Origin: Simmondsia chinensis
Lineage: Eukaryota > Streptophyta > Magnoliopsida > Caryophyllales > Simmondsiaceae
Direction of reading: 5' to 3'
Length of the DNA stretch: 64,000 bases
NCBI GenBank assembly: GCA_018398585.1
Contig: JAGTTD010000021.1
Location: forward strand, 23,871,794-23,935,793
Part shown: piece by piece, positions 35,801 through 45,249 of the stretch
Numbering within the stretch: the stretch's first letter is position 1
Layout of the letters: each line of letters starts with the position of its first letter
The notes under the pieces: generated by a model
Told to the model about the DNA's origin: nothing
Database searches by the model: none
Seen by the model: the letters and a program-made list of their open reading frames with translations, nothing else
Translations under genes and position numbers: made by a program

Positions 35801-38800
35801 CAATCAACCAGCAAAAACTGGAGTTGTCAAACATTTGATATCAGATTCACCAAATTGCTTCTTTAGCAAGCATGCCAACCATGAAAACAAAACAAAGTGC
35901 AACACTATTTTCCCTTAGGTTCTGTTTGGCGCATGGAATTGAAGCCTAGAATTAAGGTCGAGACTGGATTGGGGCCCAGAATTTCAATTTTATTGTTTGA
36001 TTCACCTGCTGAAACTGGAATTATAATTCCAATGGCCAATTCCATGGAATTCGAATCTAACTAAAAATCATACATTCCAATTTCTTGGTTGAAGGTAAGG
36101 AATTGGAATTCCATATTAACTCCATTGCCCTGAAACCCAAAATGACCAGCCTCGATTAATTCAAACCTAAGATAACTCAAAACATAAAGACTTAACACAA
36201 CCTGAATTTAACCCAAACCTTGAAATCACCCAACTCAAATGACTTAAACCTAAAATGACCCGAATCAACTTAACTCAATGTCCGAAGTGACCCAACCCAA
36301 TTGACTCGAAAGCCGATGATCAAATCCAAAAAAATGAAACTACCGACTTAAATCTAATGTAACCAAGTTGAGCCCAAAGTTAATGACTCAGCCAAATTGA
36401 CTCAAAACCTAATATGACCTTACCCGTCTCACACTCAACCTAAATTTGACCTGACTAAGATAACCTAATATTTGAAATGATGCAACCTGTTTGACCCAAA
36501 ACCAAGAGGACTCAAGCTCAACAACAACAACAACAACATACCCAGTGTCTCAAGGGCTCCCGCTTGCGCAGGGTCTGGGAGGGGTAAGATGTACACAGTC
36601 TTACCCCATCAGGGTGAGACCTCGACAGGAGACAAGCTCAAAATAACCTAAACCAACGCAAACCGGACCCATTCTAGCCTAAATCCCAAAAGACCTAATC
36701 TAATTACCGAAAACCCGAAATGACTTGAACACAAAATGATTCGACGCGCCTAACACTTGATCCGATTTGACTCGAACTCGAATAACTTACCAAAGTGATT
36801 CAACCCAACCAAAATCTCACCTAGCTTATTCAAACCTCATAATTCTCCAACTCTATTGACCGAAAACCCATGATAACTTAAATCATTATGGAATTATAAT
36901 TCCGACTTATAATTCCTTCGATTAACCTAAGGACGGAATCTCAATTCCTTCACAATTCCAATTCCATGTGCCAAATAGAGCCTAAAATTAGGGTTGAAGC
37001 TGAAATTGAGGTCCAGAATTCCAATTCTGCTGTTTGGTTCACCTGTTGGAAAAGGAATTGCAATTCCACAAGTTAATTGCATGGAATTGAGTTTTAATTG
37101 AAAATCATACATTCTAATTCCTTAGGATGGGGCTAAAGAATAACAATTTCAAAATGAATCAAAATTCCCCACTTGATTAACCCAAACCCAAAATGGATAA
37201 ACCGAAAAACTTAGATACAACCTAAATTTCACCCGAGCCTTGAAATCACCCAACACGAATGACTTCAACCTGAAATAACCCACATCAACTTAACTCAAAG
37301 TTCGAAATGACCAACCCAATTAACCCGAAACTTGAGATGACTCAAATCTAAAAAATAAAACTACTTGACTTGAATGTCATGTAAAAGGCCAAGCCCAAAG
37401 TCAAAACGACCCTACCAAATTGACCCAAAAACCTAATATGACTCAACCCTAAAATGACCCAACCCATCCCACACTTAGCTTAAATTTGACCTGGCCCAAA
37501 GTAACCCGAAATTTTAATGATGCAACCCTTTGGACTCAAAACTAGGATGACTTGAGCTCACAAGTACACAAACTTCCAAATCCCAAATGTTACCCGCCCG
37601 TTGTTCATGTGGGATGCCATATACACATGTCAAGTAAAGGATAATGTCACAAATACTACGCTAAAGCTCAAACTAGGGAAAGCATTCCTCAATACCCCAC
37701 AAAACACCCAAAACCCAGTCTCGTTTCCTTTTTCTAGAGTCTGAGTTCGGCTCTCCTTAGCAAAGAAACCTAACCGAAAACACTACCATACGGCAGTCTG
37801 TTAGATTATTTAAGGATAAGTTCGTCATTTTAAGACAAGTTTTTCCCCATGTTTTTCATAAAGCTAACCCCACCCCTTCTTCTTGAAAAGCTAGCATCAA
37901 GAAAAGTTTTTGCCTAACACTACTCAACCAAAGCTATTGTAGCTTTTCAAGAAGCACGCTAATCACAATATTAAAGGAGTCATAATATCTTTGCAGGGGA
38001 AGAATACCTGCAATAGCTAATCCTGTGACACAATCAAGATGGCCTTGTAAATCCTTACATCTGACTTTACCGACTGATAACCCCTTGGCAACATATCCGG
38101 GGACGCTCTTATTTTCAACTGGACAAGAATCTGATCCACCATTATCACATTCCTGGTCTACACTGTTGACCCTTGATCCTATCCTTATTTTAGTAGAAAT
38201 TCTGCACAATTTTCCAAGAAGCAAGCAGAAACCATTGCTCCTTTTCGTGGATTCCCCGAAAGAACTGAATGTGTAATCAATATGAGGCTTAATCAATTCA
38301 TGTATGTTTTTCCATACAACAGTTAGAGCTGGTCTATTTCCCGGTTCAAAGTCTAGGCACCTCAGCAAAAGAAGCTGCAAGGACCTGAAGTCTACATCCA
38401 CTGAAGCTTTGGGCAGAGCAGTCATCTTTGTTAACAATTCCAAATACATGGGTCTACATGCTGAAACTTGTTCTCCGTTCTTAGTTTGGAAGACAACACT
38501 ACAGATGCATTTAGACATCTCTGCACGGAACTGCTTTCCAACAAGAAGCCACTGCAAGAGGCAACCTAATAACCAAACATCTGAACTACACAAAGCTGCA
38601 CATTTTGAGCCAGCGTAGTCTACTTGAATTCCATCCTTGTGCAGTAACTCAAACAAGAGCTCAGGACTGACAAACACCTCAGTCTTTAATAAATTCATAG
38701 CAAGCTCTTCTGCATTGGAGTCATCGAGTTCTTTCCTGCCCTCCACAACCTCATCCACACACATCCGAACCTTCCTACCCATCACCAAAACCTCGTTTAA

Positions 38801-39775
38801 GTCAACATGAACGTGCCCAAAATCATCAAACCGAAAGGATGACGACCCTAAACATCCACACACAATCCCTTCCAATTCCAAAGCTAGCAGAGTCTCGCAC
38901 AATTCTGCACAAATAGTTGGCAAATAAGAAGTACAATTTTTCATTTCTATAAGCCCTAAGTTCTCCTCATTCTCTGCACCCTTAGTTCCTAGATTAAACT
39001 TTTGGAGAAAGTAATCATTTTTTCTCTCACTAATTAAAAAGAGACACCCATTCTCCTCGTCAAGCCAGAGCCCATAAAGAGCACAAATCCGACAATTCCT
39101 CAAAGACATCCTCAAAATTGAGCCTAATTCAGCCCTCTCCTCTTCCTCCATCCCAGTCAAAACACTCATAACTTTGCCCACATAGCTATAATCAAACACA
39201 GACCCGTTATTCAACTCAAAACGCCCAATTTTGACAAGACCCACCATTTGATCGCCTCTTAAAAGAGACAACATCACCACAGACAACCCACTAACAGCAC
39301 TCTCCGAACCCGAACCTATTGTAATCCTACCTTCAATCACAGAACAAATGCCCACCTCTTCATCCCGATACTCCACCGAAACTACGTCGTTGGGAAGGAT
39401 CCAGTCCTTCCACGCAGCGTACAGCTCCTCCGACCAAAGCCCAGGCACGAAACGCCGTCGTTGGGGCTTGATATCTTTGTCTTTGTTGTGGAGTACAGGA
39501 GAAGTGGGATTGTTGCTGGGGTATAGAGAGAAACGAAGGAGGTCAATGTTCTTGGGGAGGAGGGTGGGGCCCTGTGGGTGGGGGAACTTGACGAGCTGCG
39601 TGCACGCCGGGCAGCGGATGGTGTGTGGGGAGAGAGAAGTCTGCTGGAGGTGGAGGTGGAGGTGGAGGTGGGAGAGGCAGGACTCGCACGCTGAGTGGCC
39701 GCACGCCAGGACTCGGGGCACCGTTGATTCGCCGTCGTAGGGCTGTAAACAGACGGGGCATTCCGGCGGCTCCAT
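29891..39775 (-). CDS. RING finger, pseudokinase and WD40 protein
   Basis: Likely E3 ubiquitin ligase-type scaffold. Seven exons, GT-AG and in phase: 39775-38008, 35752-35697, 33777-33505, 33231-32995, 32223-32104, 31774-31646, 29911-29891, giving 867 residues. An N-terminal C3HC4 RING spans residues 6-57 (CPVC, CGHSACESC, CPAC). A kinase-like region (about 110-530) keeps an F-D-D-F-G segment, but I find no HRD catalytic loop, so I call it a pseudokinase. WD40 repeats run from about 577 to the end: GHLDCVTGLAIAGGFLFSSS, DKTVNTWSLK, FRGHEHKVMAVVAVDD, MEGHTSVVSTLAVCNG, HNGAIFALAVEEKWLFTGGW, GCANKLIKV. The terminal VLEQGP exon is the least certain. The same order of domains is, from memory, that of Arabidopsis At1g21651. 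Introns carry repeat arrays and a SINE. Confidence 0.88.
31458..31497. repeat. C19/A21 homopolymer junction
   Basis: A run of C (31458-31476) passes directly into a run of A (31477-31497), inside intron 6 of the RING/pseudokinase/WD40 gene. Exact lengths in an assembly are unreliable. Confidence 0.8.
35917..37570 (+). repeat. Two direct copies of a GACCCAA-rich repeat in intron 1
   Basis: Copy A starts about 35930, copy B about 36975. Both start with a GGAATT-rich module (CAGAATTTCAATTTTATTG against CAGAATTCCAATTCTGCTG), then a long run of GACCCAA/GACTCAA words in the same order (TTGAAATCACCCAAC, ATGACTTAAACCT, CAACTTAACTCAA, TAAATTTGACCTG). Copy A is longer and carries a SINE at 36522-36632. 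Ends of copy A, TTAGGTTCTGTTTGGCGCA and (reverse complement) TTAGGCTCTATTTGGCACA, look like terminal inverted repeats, so copy A may be a non-autonomous DNA transposon. Confidence 0.65.
36522..36632 (-). mobile_element. Au-like SINE, short form (111 bp)
   Basis: Minus-strand order: CACCCTGATGGGGTAAGACTG-like start, GTGTACATCTTACCCC, CTCCCAGACCCTGCGC, GGGAGCCCTTGAGACACTGG, then a GTTGTTGTTG tail. It is flanked by the 9-bp direct repeat CAAGCTCAA at 36513-36521 and 36633-36641. The neighbouring repeat copy B lacks it at the matching position (near 37560). No 5S head. It is in intron 1 of the RING/pseudokinase/WD40 gene. Confidence 0.85.
37595..37790 (+). repeat. Dispersed repeat, copy 2
   Basis: Counterpart of 26268-26500, sharing the TTGTTCATGTGGGATGCC/TTGTTCAATGCCGGATGTC start and the TCTAGAG...GGCTCTCCTTAGCAAAGAA end. 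It lies in intron 1, just left of exon 1 of the RING/pseudokinase/WD40 gene. Confidence 0.55.
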
Positions 39776-39849
39776 TTTGGAAGAATACCACTGAATTTGA
39801 CTCGTCTACAAATATTAGAAATTTGGCCCATCGAGGGAAATTATAATTT

Positions 39850-40860
39850 TAACTGTAGTTATGATCAAATACAATCATAATAAAACTAAAATTTCATTAT
39901 CTGTAATACCAAAAAGTAGCAATTGGAATTATTATTCCATAACAATTTGAGTTATTTTGGATCAATTAGATTGAATCATTTCAAATTTTAGTTCAACTGG
40001 GGTGAGGTTTTAGTTTATTCAAGTTATTTCATAATCGAGTCGTTCGGATCTTTGAATTAATTCGAGCTGAGTTTTGATCGAATATGATCATTATGTGTTT
40101 GAGTTTAATTGTCAGTACCGGCTCAAGTCATCGTAAGCATCTCTTCCTTTTCGTCTTGCCTCAATTTTGGGCCAATTAAGTAGCATCATTTCAAATTTTG
40201 GGATATCTCAATTCAAATCAAATTTAGGGAAACTGAGTTGGGTGAGGTCATTTTGGATTTGAGTCACCTTATGTTTCATGTCAATAGACTGAGTCATTGG
40301 AGTTTGGGGTCTTCTCGATTGGGTCGTGTTTCGGATCTGAGCCGTGTACAATCCTTTTGGATTTGCGTCATATTTGATTTTGGGTCAATTAGTTAGGTCA
40401 CTTCGAACCAAAGAGGGCACCAACACATCGTCACCGGAACCCATTAGAACTTTGAAGTTAAGCGTGCTTGGGCGAACGTAGTACCAGGATGGGTGACTTC
40501 CTGGGAAGTCCTCACCCTCAGGTTGGGGTCACTGGGAAACAGCCTCTCTTCAGGTTAACACCCTGAAGGGGGAAGACTGCGTACATCCGCCCCCCCAGAC
40601 CCTGCGTAGGTGGGAGCCCTTGAGGCACTGGGTATGTTCCTTTTTAGTTAGGTCACTTCAAACTTTAAGTCAAATTGGGTCGATTTAAGTTGGACAAGTT
40701 GGGTCATTTAGGGTTGATTCGTTTGAATTGATTGTTTGAATTTATGGTCAAACATAGGTTGAGTCACATTGGTCTAGGTATTGAGTTATCATGACCGATC
40801 AAATTGGGTCATTTCCTATCCCAACTTGGTTTTCTTCTTGAATTACATGGAATTGAGCAA
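39850..40860 (-). repeat. Inverted copy of the GACCCAA-rich repeat
   Basis: Read on the minus strand this shows the same words as 35917-37570 (GACCCAA, GACTCAA, GAAGTGACC, GGAATAATAATTCCAATTGC). Exon 1 of the RING/pseudokinase/WD40 gene and its promoter therefore sit between opposite-facing copies of the same repeat family. It is split by the 5S-headed SINE at 40409-40643. Confidence 0.6.
40409..40643 (+). mobile_element. 5S rRNA-headed Au-like SINE (copy 1)
   Basis: A 235-bp insertion bracketed by a 20-bp direct repeat with one mismatch, at 40389-40408 and 40644-40663 (core TTAGTTAGGTCACTTC). The first 105 bp or so resemble plant 5S rRNA, including the internal promoter: GAAGTTAAGCGTGCTTGG (A-box region), then AGTAGTACCAGGATGGGTGA and CTTCCTGGGAAGTCCTC (C-box region). 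The 5' part is shortened relative to a 5S gene (AGAGGGCACC then CACCGGAACCCATTAGAAC). The rest is the Au-like body: GGTTGGGGTCACTGGGAAAC, GGGGAAGACTGCGTACATC, CCCCAGACCCTGCG, GAGGCACTGGGTATGTTCC. It is about 630 bp upstream of the RING/pseudokinase/WD40 start codon. Confidence 0.88.
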
Positions 40861-41680
40861 TAAAATTATAATACTAAGTGCAACATGTGAGACAAACAAT
40901 AGATTCTAATTTTAGACCTCAAAATTATGTTAAAGTATGGCTTTTATGGAAAAAAAAAAAAGGAAATATACTAGATTACGACAAAAATCCTCTTGATTTT
41001 GATATAGGAATCACGTGTCACTTCAATTTTTTGATAAAGAATCACTACATTCTAGCACATAATATATCTATACATAACTGAGAACATGCTCTACATCAAA
41101 ATTTTTCAAGGATTTACTTTTTGAGAAGGGAAGAATTTGAAGGTTCTTAAATTAGACTTTAAATTGTCATCACATTTTAGGTTAGGGTACGCAACTAATA
41201 AAATTTGAAATACTAGAATACCTTACTTATTGTATGCATCAAAATACTAAAATATTTGAACATAAAAAACCTAAACCTCATAGATTTCTCCAGGTTATTT
41301 TAATAAACGAGTCACATGATAATTAAGTTTTTTTTAAGAGCAAGAGAACTCATAAAAATTCTCTCTAAAAGAATGAGCAACACAATTTTTGGTTAGAAAG
41401 CGGGCTGGATTTCGAATCTAAGCTGGCCAAATTAAAACAGAACGACTATCATTACATCAATCCCAAAGAACCCGAAACCCAGTTCATAATATGTCGCTGG
41501 AAATAGAACATATTAGATATCTATATACAAGCTAGATTTGTTAAATACATAATTCCACTCAATTCTTAGAGCAGAAAGGAGCGGATTCCATCAGACCATT
41601 ACTCAGTGGGATGACTTATTTAGCTTAGGTAGGGCATGCAACAAAATTTTACATCGTATACATATGTATAGATGATTAAC
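40664..41680. other. Intergenic
   Basis: The rest of the inverted repeat (to about 40860), then AT-rich spacer up to the stop codon of the beta-propeller gene. The last part, 41460-41680, is probably its 3' UTR. No separate gene seen. Confidence 0.5.
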
Positions 41681-43846
41681 TCAGCAGCTTCGGCTCTGTT
41701 GTCCTAACAAGGTCCGATTGATATTGAGCCAATGGCAGTCTTCAAAGTCACACGAAGGCCCATCAGTGGCAATACTCACGGGTTTGATATACGCTGGCCC
41801 CCATGTGGGTGTCCCATCCTCGTATGAGTTGTGTGTCATCCGCTGAATCCCAGATCCATTCAGATGTGCCACAAAGATATCACCGTAGGGTTGGTAGTGG
41901 TGAGGGTTTGATATAGGCTCTGCTGATACTGCAGCATAATCCGAAGTGAAGACGATGCTTTTTGCATCAGGGCTGAACCAGGGGTGGTTGGCCCGCCCTG
42001 AAGATCCGCTCTGTATCACCTTACGAAGCCCTGTCCCGTTGGGGTGTATCATGAACAACTCAAAGCTCCCACTACCTGGCTTCTCTCTATCTGAAGCGAA
42101 CACTATCCATTCCCTGTCTGGTGACCAATTGCACATGGTATCGCTCCACGCCCCCACAGTCAGCCTATGGATTCCATTCCCGCCCCTTTCTCCCTCCACT
42201 GCGTCCATGATGTACAGGTTCTTGTGCCCCGACCTACCTGACCTAAACACCACCCATTTCCCATCCGGCGACGGCGAGGGAAATGCGTTGTTTTCCCCTC
42301 CCGTCGTCAACTTCTTCCAGTTCGAATCCAAGTCCGGATCATCCACATTGATGGAGATTATGTCCACCTCTGTGCTCTCCGTGGCAAAGGTTGGCCCCAC
42401 ATTGGTATAGACCACACCCTTCCGGACGGGATCCCACGCCGTCGAGAAGGCCATCCCTTTAAATACCTCACGGCGGTTGGAACCGTCTCGGTCCATCACA
42501 TACAGGCCCGGCATCGCGACATAAGCGATCCTATCACCTTCGGGCGAGAATGACGGAAACGATCCATCAACCCGGAACAGAGAAATCCCGGGTATAGGGT
42601 TTCTAAGATTTTCAAGGAAGAGGTGGTCATCTGGTTTCCCGGTACCGTCCCCACCCCTGCACCGATGGTACCCAATTCGAGTTGAATCGGGCGAGATGAA
42701 TGGGTTGAGGTGGTGGATATCAGGCGAAACGAAGCGGGTCATCTCCTTGAACTCTTTTCTTTGAAGGTCAAACAGTTCAATATGCCTGTAGTCGGATCCG
42801 GGTCTTCTAGTAGCTACGGCGATAAAGTCCTTATTACCAGGGGCAGTGGCAGGGGTGAAAGCGTGGACACCCGGTGGGGTGATGCGTTCAACCACTACCG
42901 TTTCGGTGCTGACTTGCCCGACTCGTGGCAGAATTGCTCTGTATACACTCCACCATCCGTCGTCGTAACTTCTCCTATGGAAGTAAATCGTGTAGTCGTC
43001 CACCCAACACGGCCAACCTCCGTGCTCCGCGATCCGGATACGTCCCGACCCATCTCGGGTCAAGAACACATATATGTCAGTACCCAGCTCCTCCACCTCC
43101 CCGTCCCATCCCTTCTCCCCGTAAGAAGCAACCGCTGTCCACTCCCCCGATGGTGACACCGCCGGACTATAATCCGCCACCCCAACTGGGGACAACCTAC
43201 GAGTTGACCCGTATCTGAGGTGGGTCGAATACACCGCCGCCCAACTAGTCCGTGATCGGCCCGGATCCTGATGGGTCGACACGTAGATCAGATGCTCACC
43301 CACCAGACTAGGCCGATCCTTCATCGATATTGAAGTTCCACCTTCATCATGCGGACGATTCCCAAGCAAAGGGACTTGGACTCGTGGCTGAATTTCGAGG
43401 GCGGATCTCCGCACACCGGGTTGGCCCAGCGAGTCTGAATACAGAGCGTCGTAGTATACGCCAGATGTGCCGTTGCGCTCTGTGACGTAGAGGAGTTGAA
43501 GGGCAGGTGCGGAACTGGGATCCGCGAGGTGGCTAGGTATCAATTTGGGGAGGAGAGTAGAGAGGAAATTAGAGGAATTGAGGAAGTGACCGTTGAAGTT
43601 GACAGATAGGGCGTCTGTGATTCTGAGCTCCTCGGTTTTGGATAGTTTTTGGGGTTTGATAGGGAGAGTGTATATGTCGAAGTTGTAGCTAGACCTCCCA
43701 AGAGTTGTAAAGATTATGGAGGATTTGCCGCCATGGATGGTGTCTCGGGTAGAAAGTTTAGAGATAAACGATGAACACGAGTAGAAATAGCACAGGAAGA
43801 GGAGAAGGGAGAGAGGGGTGTTGTGGATCATGTTTTCTTTGTTCAC
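41681..43846 (-). CDS. Secreted TolB/DPP6-like beta-propeller protein
   Basis: Intronless gene, 721 residues. The N-terminus has a basic start and a hydrophobic segment (LSLLLFLCYFYSCSSFIS, about 13-30), a likely signal peptide, so the protein should enter the secretory pathway. The rest is a WD40-like/TolB (PD40) beta-propeller with repeated S-P-D/S-G-x-W motifs: SPAVSPSGEWTAVASYG, ISPDSTRIGYHRCRGG, SFSPEGDRIAYVAMPGLYVM, PSPDGKWVVFRSGRSGHKNL, WSPDREWIVFASDREKPG, FSPDAKSIVFTSDYAAV. No serine-protease catalytic domain follows, so a peptidase role is not supported. It resembles the Arabidopsis DPP6 N-terminal domain-like pair At1g21670/At1g21680 (from memory), which are near-neighbours of the ubinuclein and RING/kinase/WD40 homologues. 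Several N-x-S/T sites (NSSN, NGTS, NGTG) fit secretion. Function not known. Confidence 0.9.
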   Translation of the reverse strand: MNKENMIHNTPLSLLLFLCYFYSCSSFISKLSTRDTIHGGKSSIIFTTLGRSSYNFDIYTLPIKPQKLSKTEELRITDALSVNFNGHFLNSSNFLSTLLPKLIPSHLADPSSAPALQLLYVTERNGTSGVYYDALYSDSLGQPGVRRSALEIQPRVQVPLLGNRPHDEGGTSISMKDRPSLVGEHLIYVSTHQDPGRSRTSWAAVYSTHLRYGSTRRLSPVGVADYSPAVSPSGEWTAVASYGEKGWDGEVEELGTDIYVFLTRDGSGRIRIAEHGGWPCWVDDYTIYFHRRSYDDGWWSVYRAILPRVGQVSTETVVVERITPPGVHAFTPATAPGNKDFIAVATRRPGSDYRHIELFDLQRKEFKEMTRFVSPDIHHLNPFISPDSTRIGYHRCRGGDGTGKPDDHLFLENLRNPIPGISLFRVDGSFPSFSPEGDRIAYVAMPGLYVMDRDGSNRREVFKGMAFSTAWDPVRKGVVYTNVGPTFATESTEVDIISINVDDPDLDSNWKKLTTGGENNAFPSPSPDGKWVVFRSGRSGHKNLYIMDAVEGERGGNGIHRLTVGAWSDTMCNWSPDREWIVFASDREKPGSGSFELFMIHPNGTGLRKVIQSGSSGRANHPWFSPDAKSIVFTSDYAAVSAEPISNPHHYQPYGDIFVAHLNGSGIQRMTHNSYEDGTPTWGPAYIKPVSIATDGPSCDFEDCHWLNINRTLLGQQSRSC

Positions 43847-44415
43847 TTTGGAGGACGTAGTGAAGCCTTATTTGATTCCTTTCATTAATTATATCTGGTG
43901 TTGAGCAAAAGTGATGAGGAATGTGTGGTCACAAAATGAAATGGGAAAGTAAAGAAAGAATGGATGATGATATTACCCTTGTCTTCATTGTGAGGGTGAT
44001 TGTTAATTTATAAAAATCTCAAGCTTAAAAGACTCAAGTAATGTACAGTTTGAGTGTACCAACAATATTATTAGTCCATTTTAAAAGCCAAGTGAGCTAC
44101 GACCCACAATGATACATTACTTAAAAAGTCTTTTAAGTGGTCAAGTAAAGAATGGACCATGATAATACCCTTGTCTTCATTGTGACCATGTTTGTTAATT
44201 TATAAAAATTTAATATGAGTAGACTAAAGCTGTATTTGACAATAACTTTTTTTATAATATTTTGAATAAGTTTTAGCTGTTTGATTAGTAAAATAATTAG
44301 AAATTATATTTGGTAAATAATTTTAAGTTAGCTTTTGAAAATCTATAGAATTTATATTTTTACATGTTAAATTAATAGTATATCCTTCTATTATTTTCTA
44401 AAAAATCAATATTTT
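43847..44415. other. Upstream region of the beta-propeller gene
   Basis: Contains two direct copies of a roughly 55-bp block, 43965-44020 and 44163-44212 (TACCCTTGTCTTCATTGTGA then TTGTTAATTTATAAAAAT), about 195 bp apart, which suggests a local tandem duplication. From about 44225 it resembles one arm of a DNA-transposon-like repeat. Confidence 0.55.
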
Positions 44416-45155
44416 CAGTACTCCAGGGGCTTCCACCTAAGCAGGGTTTGGGCTGGGGATGTACACAGTCTCTCTGCTTCAGGGAAGCTGTTTCTGAAAA
44501 TCCCCAACTTGAGAGGTACAACACGGGGACCTCCCAGGAGGTCACCCATCTTGGTACTACTTTCGCCCCAATGCTCTTAACTTCAGAGTTCTAATGGGAT
44601 TCGGTGCTTGCGTAGTGGTACCCTCTTAGGTTTTTTTTTTAAATATAATATAAATGTATTCTTCATTTACTTTTGTAAATATATGACCTATTTACCTTAT
44701 TTTTCTAAAAATATCAAATTATTTTTATACATAGAATTGTAACTTAATTTAAAAATATTAAAATTAATTAGTTTAAATTAAACTCAATTTCCTATATCAA
44801 TATTTTAATTGTTAATTGATTTAAAAAGTCTAATTATTATAATTCACATAATATAAATTAATCCATATTTTGATTTAAAAAAAGGATAATTTATACAACT
44901 ATAATGCGTAACTTATAAATGTGAGGTCAAATTGTTTAAAAAAAATTTTAAGTTGTGTAATCTTATTTATAAATGTCTTTATATGTAATTTACAGTAAAT
45001 ATTAACCAAAAAAGCTAATTTTACCAAACGTTTGTATCTACTTAGTTATTTATCAGTCAATAGCTAACGACTAATCAAATAGCTAAACGCTAATATCTAA
45101 CAGCTATTCACTAGCAGCTAACGACCCACGACTAGCAGCTAATGCCTAATATAGC
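44225..45155. mobile_element. Possible DNA-transposon MITE containing a SINE
   Basis: AT-rich segment whose ends resemble each other in inverted orientation: left TTTAGCTGTTTGATTAGTA, right (reverse complement) TTTAGCTATTTGATTAGTCG. It is rich in AGCTAAC/GCTAA words at the right. No target-site duplication or transposase found. The 5S-headed SINE at 44416-44628 is nested inside. Confidence 0.35.
44416..44628 (-). mobile_element. 5S rRNA-headed Au-like SINE (copy 2)
   Basis: Minus-strand order: CCTAAGAGGGTACCACTACG, GCACCGAATCCCATTAGAAC, TCTGAAGTTAAGAGCATTGG, AAAGTAGTACCAAGATGGGT, GACCTCCTGGGAGGTCCCCG (all 5S-like), then the body CTCAAGTTGGGGATTTTCAG, GACTGTGTACATCCCC, CAAACCCTGCTTAGGTGG and a decayed tail. 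Head-to-body junction, 5' start (AAGAGGGyACC) and order match copy 1, but the two copies are clearly diverged, so they are separate family members. Target-site duplication not resolved. It lies about 570 bp upstream of the beta-propeller start codon, same strand. Confidence 0.85.
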
Positions 45156-45249
45156 CCAAGTTTAAATCGGATGATGGTAAGCGAAATCTTGTAGTTAAAA
45201 GCTCAAACTAGGCCTAGGAGCTAAAAGATCTAAATCAGGCACCATTTTG

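Noticed and set aside
39348..39846. Overlapping proteins opposite or out of frame with exon 1 of the RING gene
   Set aside because: Low-complexity frames produced by the His/Leu-rich and Gly/Pro-rich coding sequence of exon 1.
40409..40515. 5S rRNA gene
   Set aside because: The 5S-like part lacks several bases of the 5' region, is fused to a SINE body and lies inside one target-site duplication. There is no tandem array. Same reasoning for 44515-44628.
42710..43218. Plus-strand frames over the beta-propeller gene
   Set aside because: Antisense shadows of a well-supported intronless gene; no family match.
40409..44628. Cassandra TRIM (5S in LTRs)
   Set aside because: The copies are diverged, face opposite ways, end in a TTG-type SINE body, and copy 1 has its own duplication. 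No LTR pair, primer-binding site or polypurine tract.
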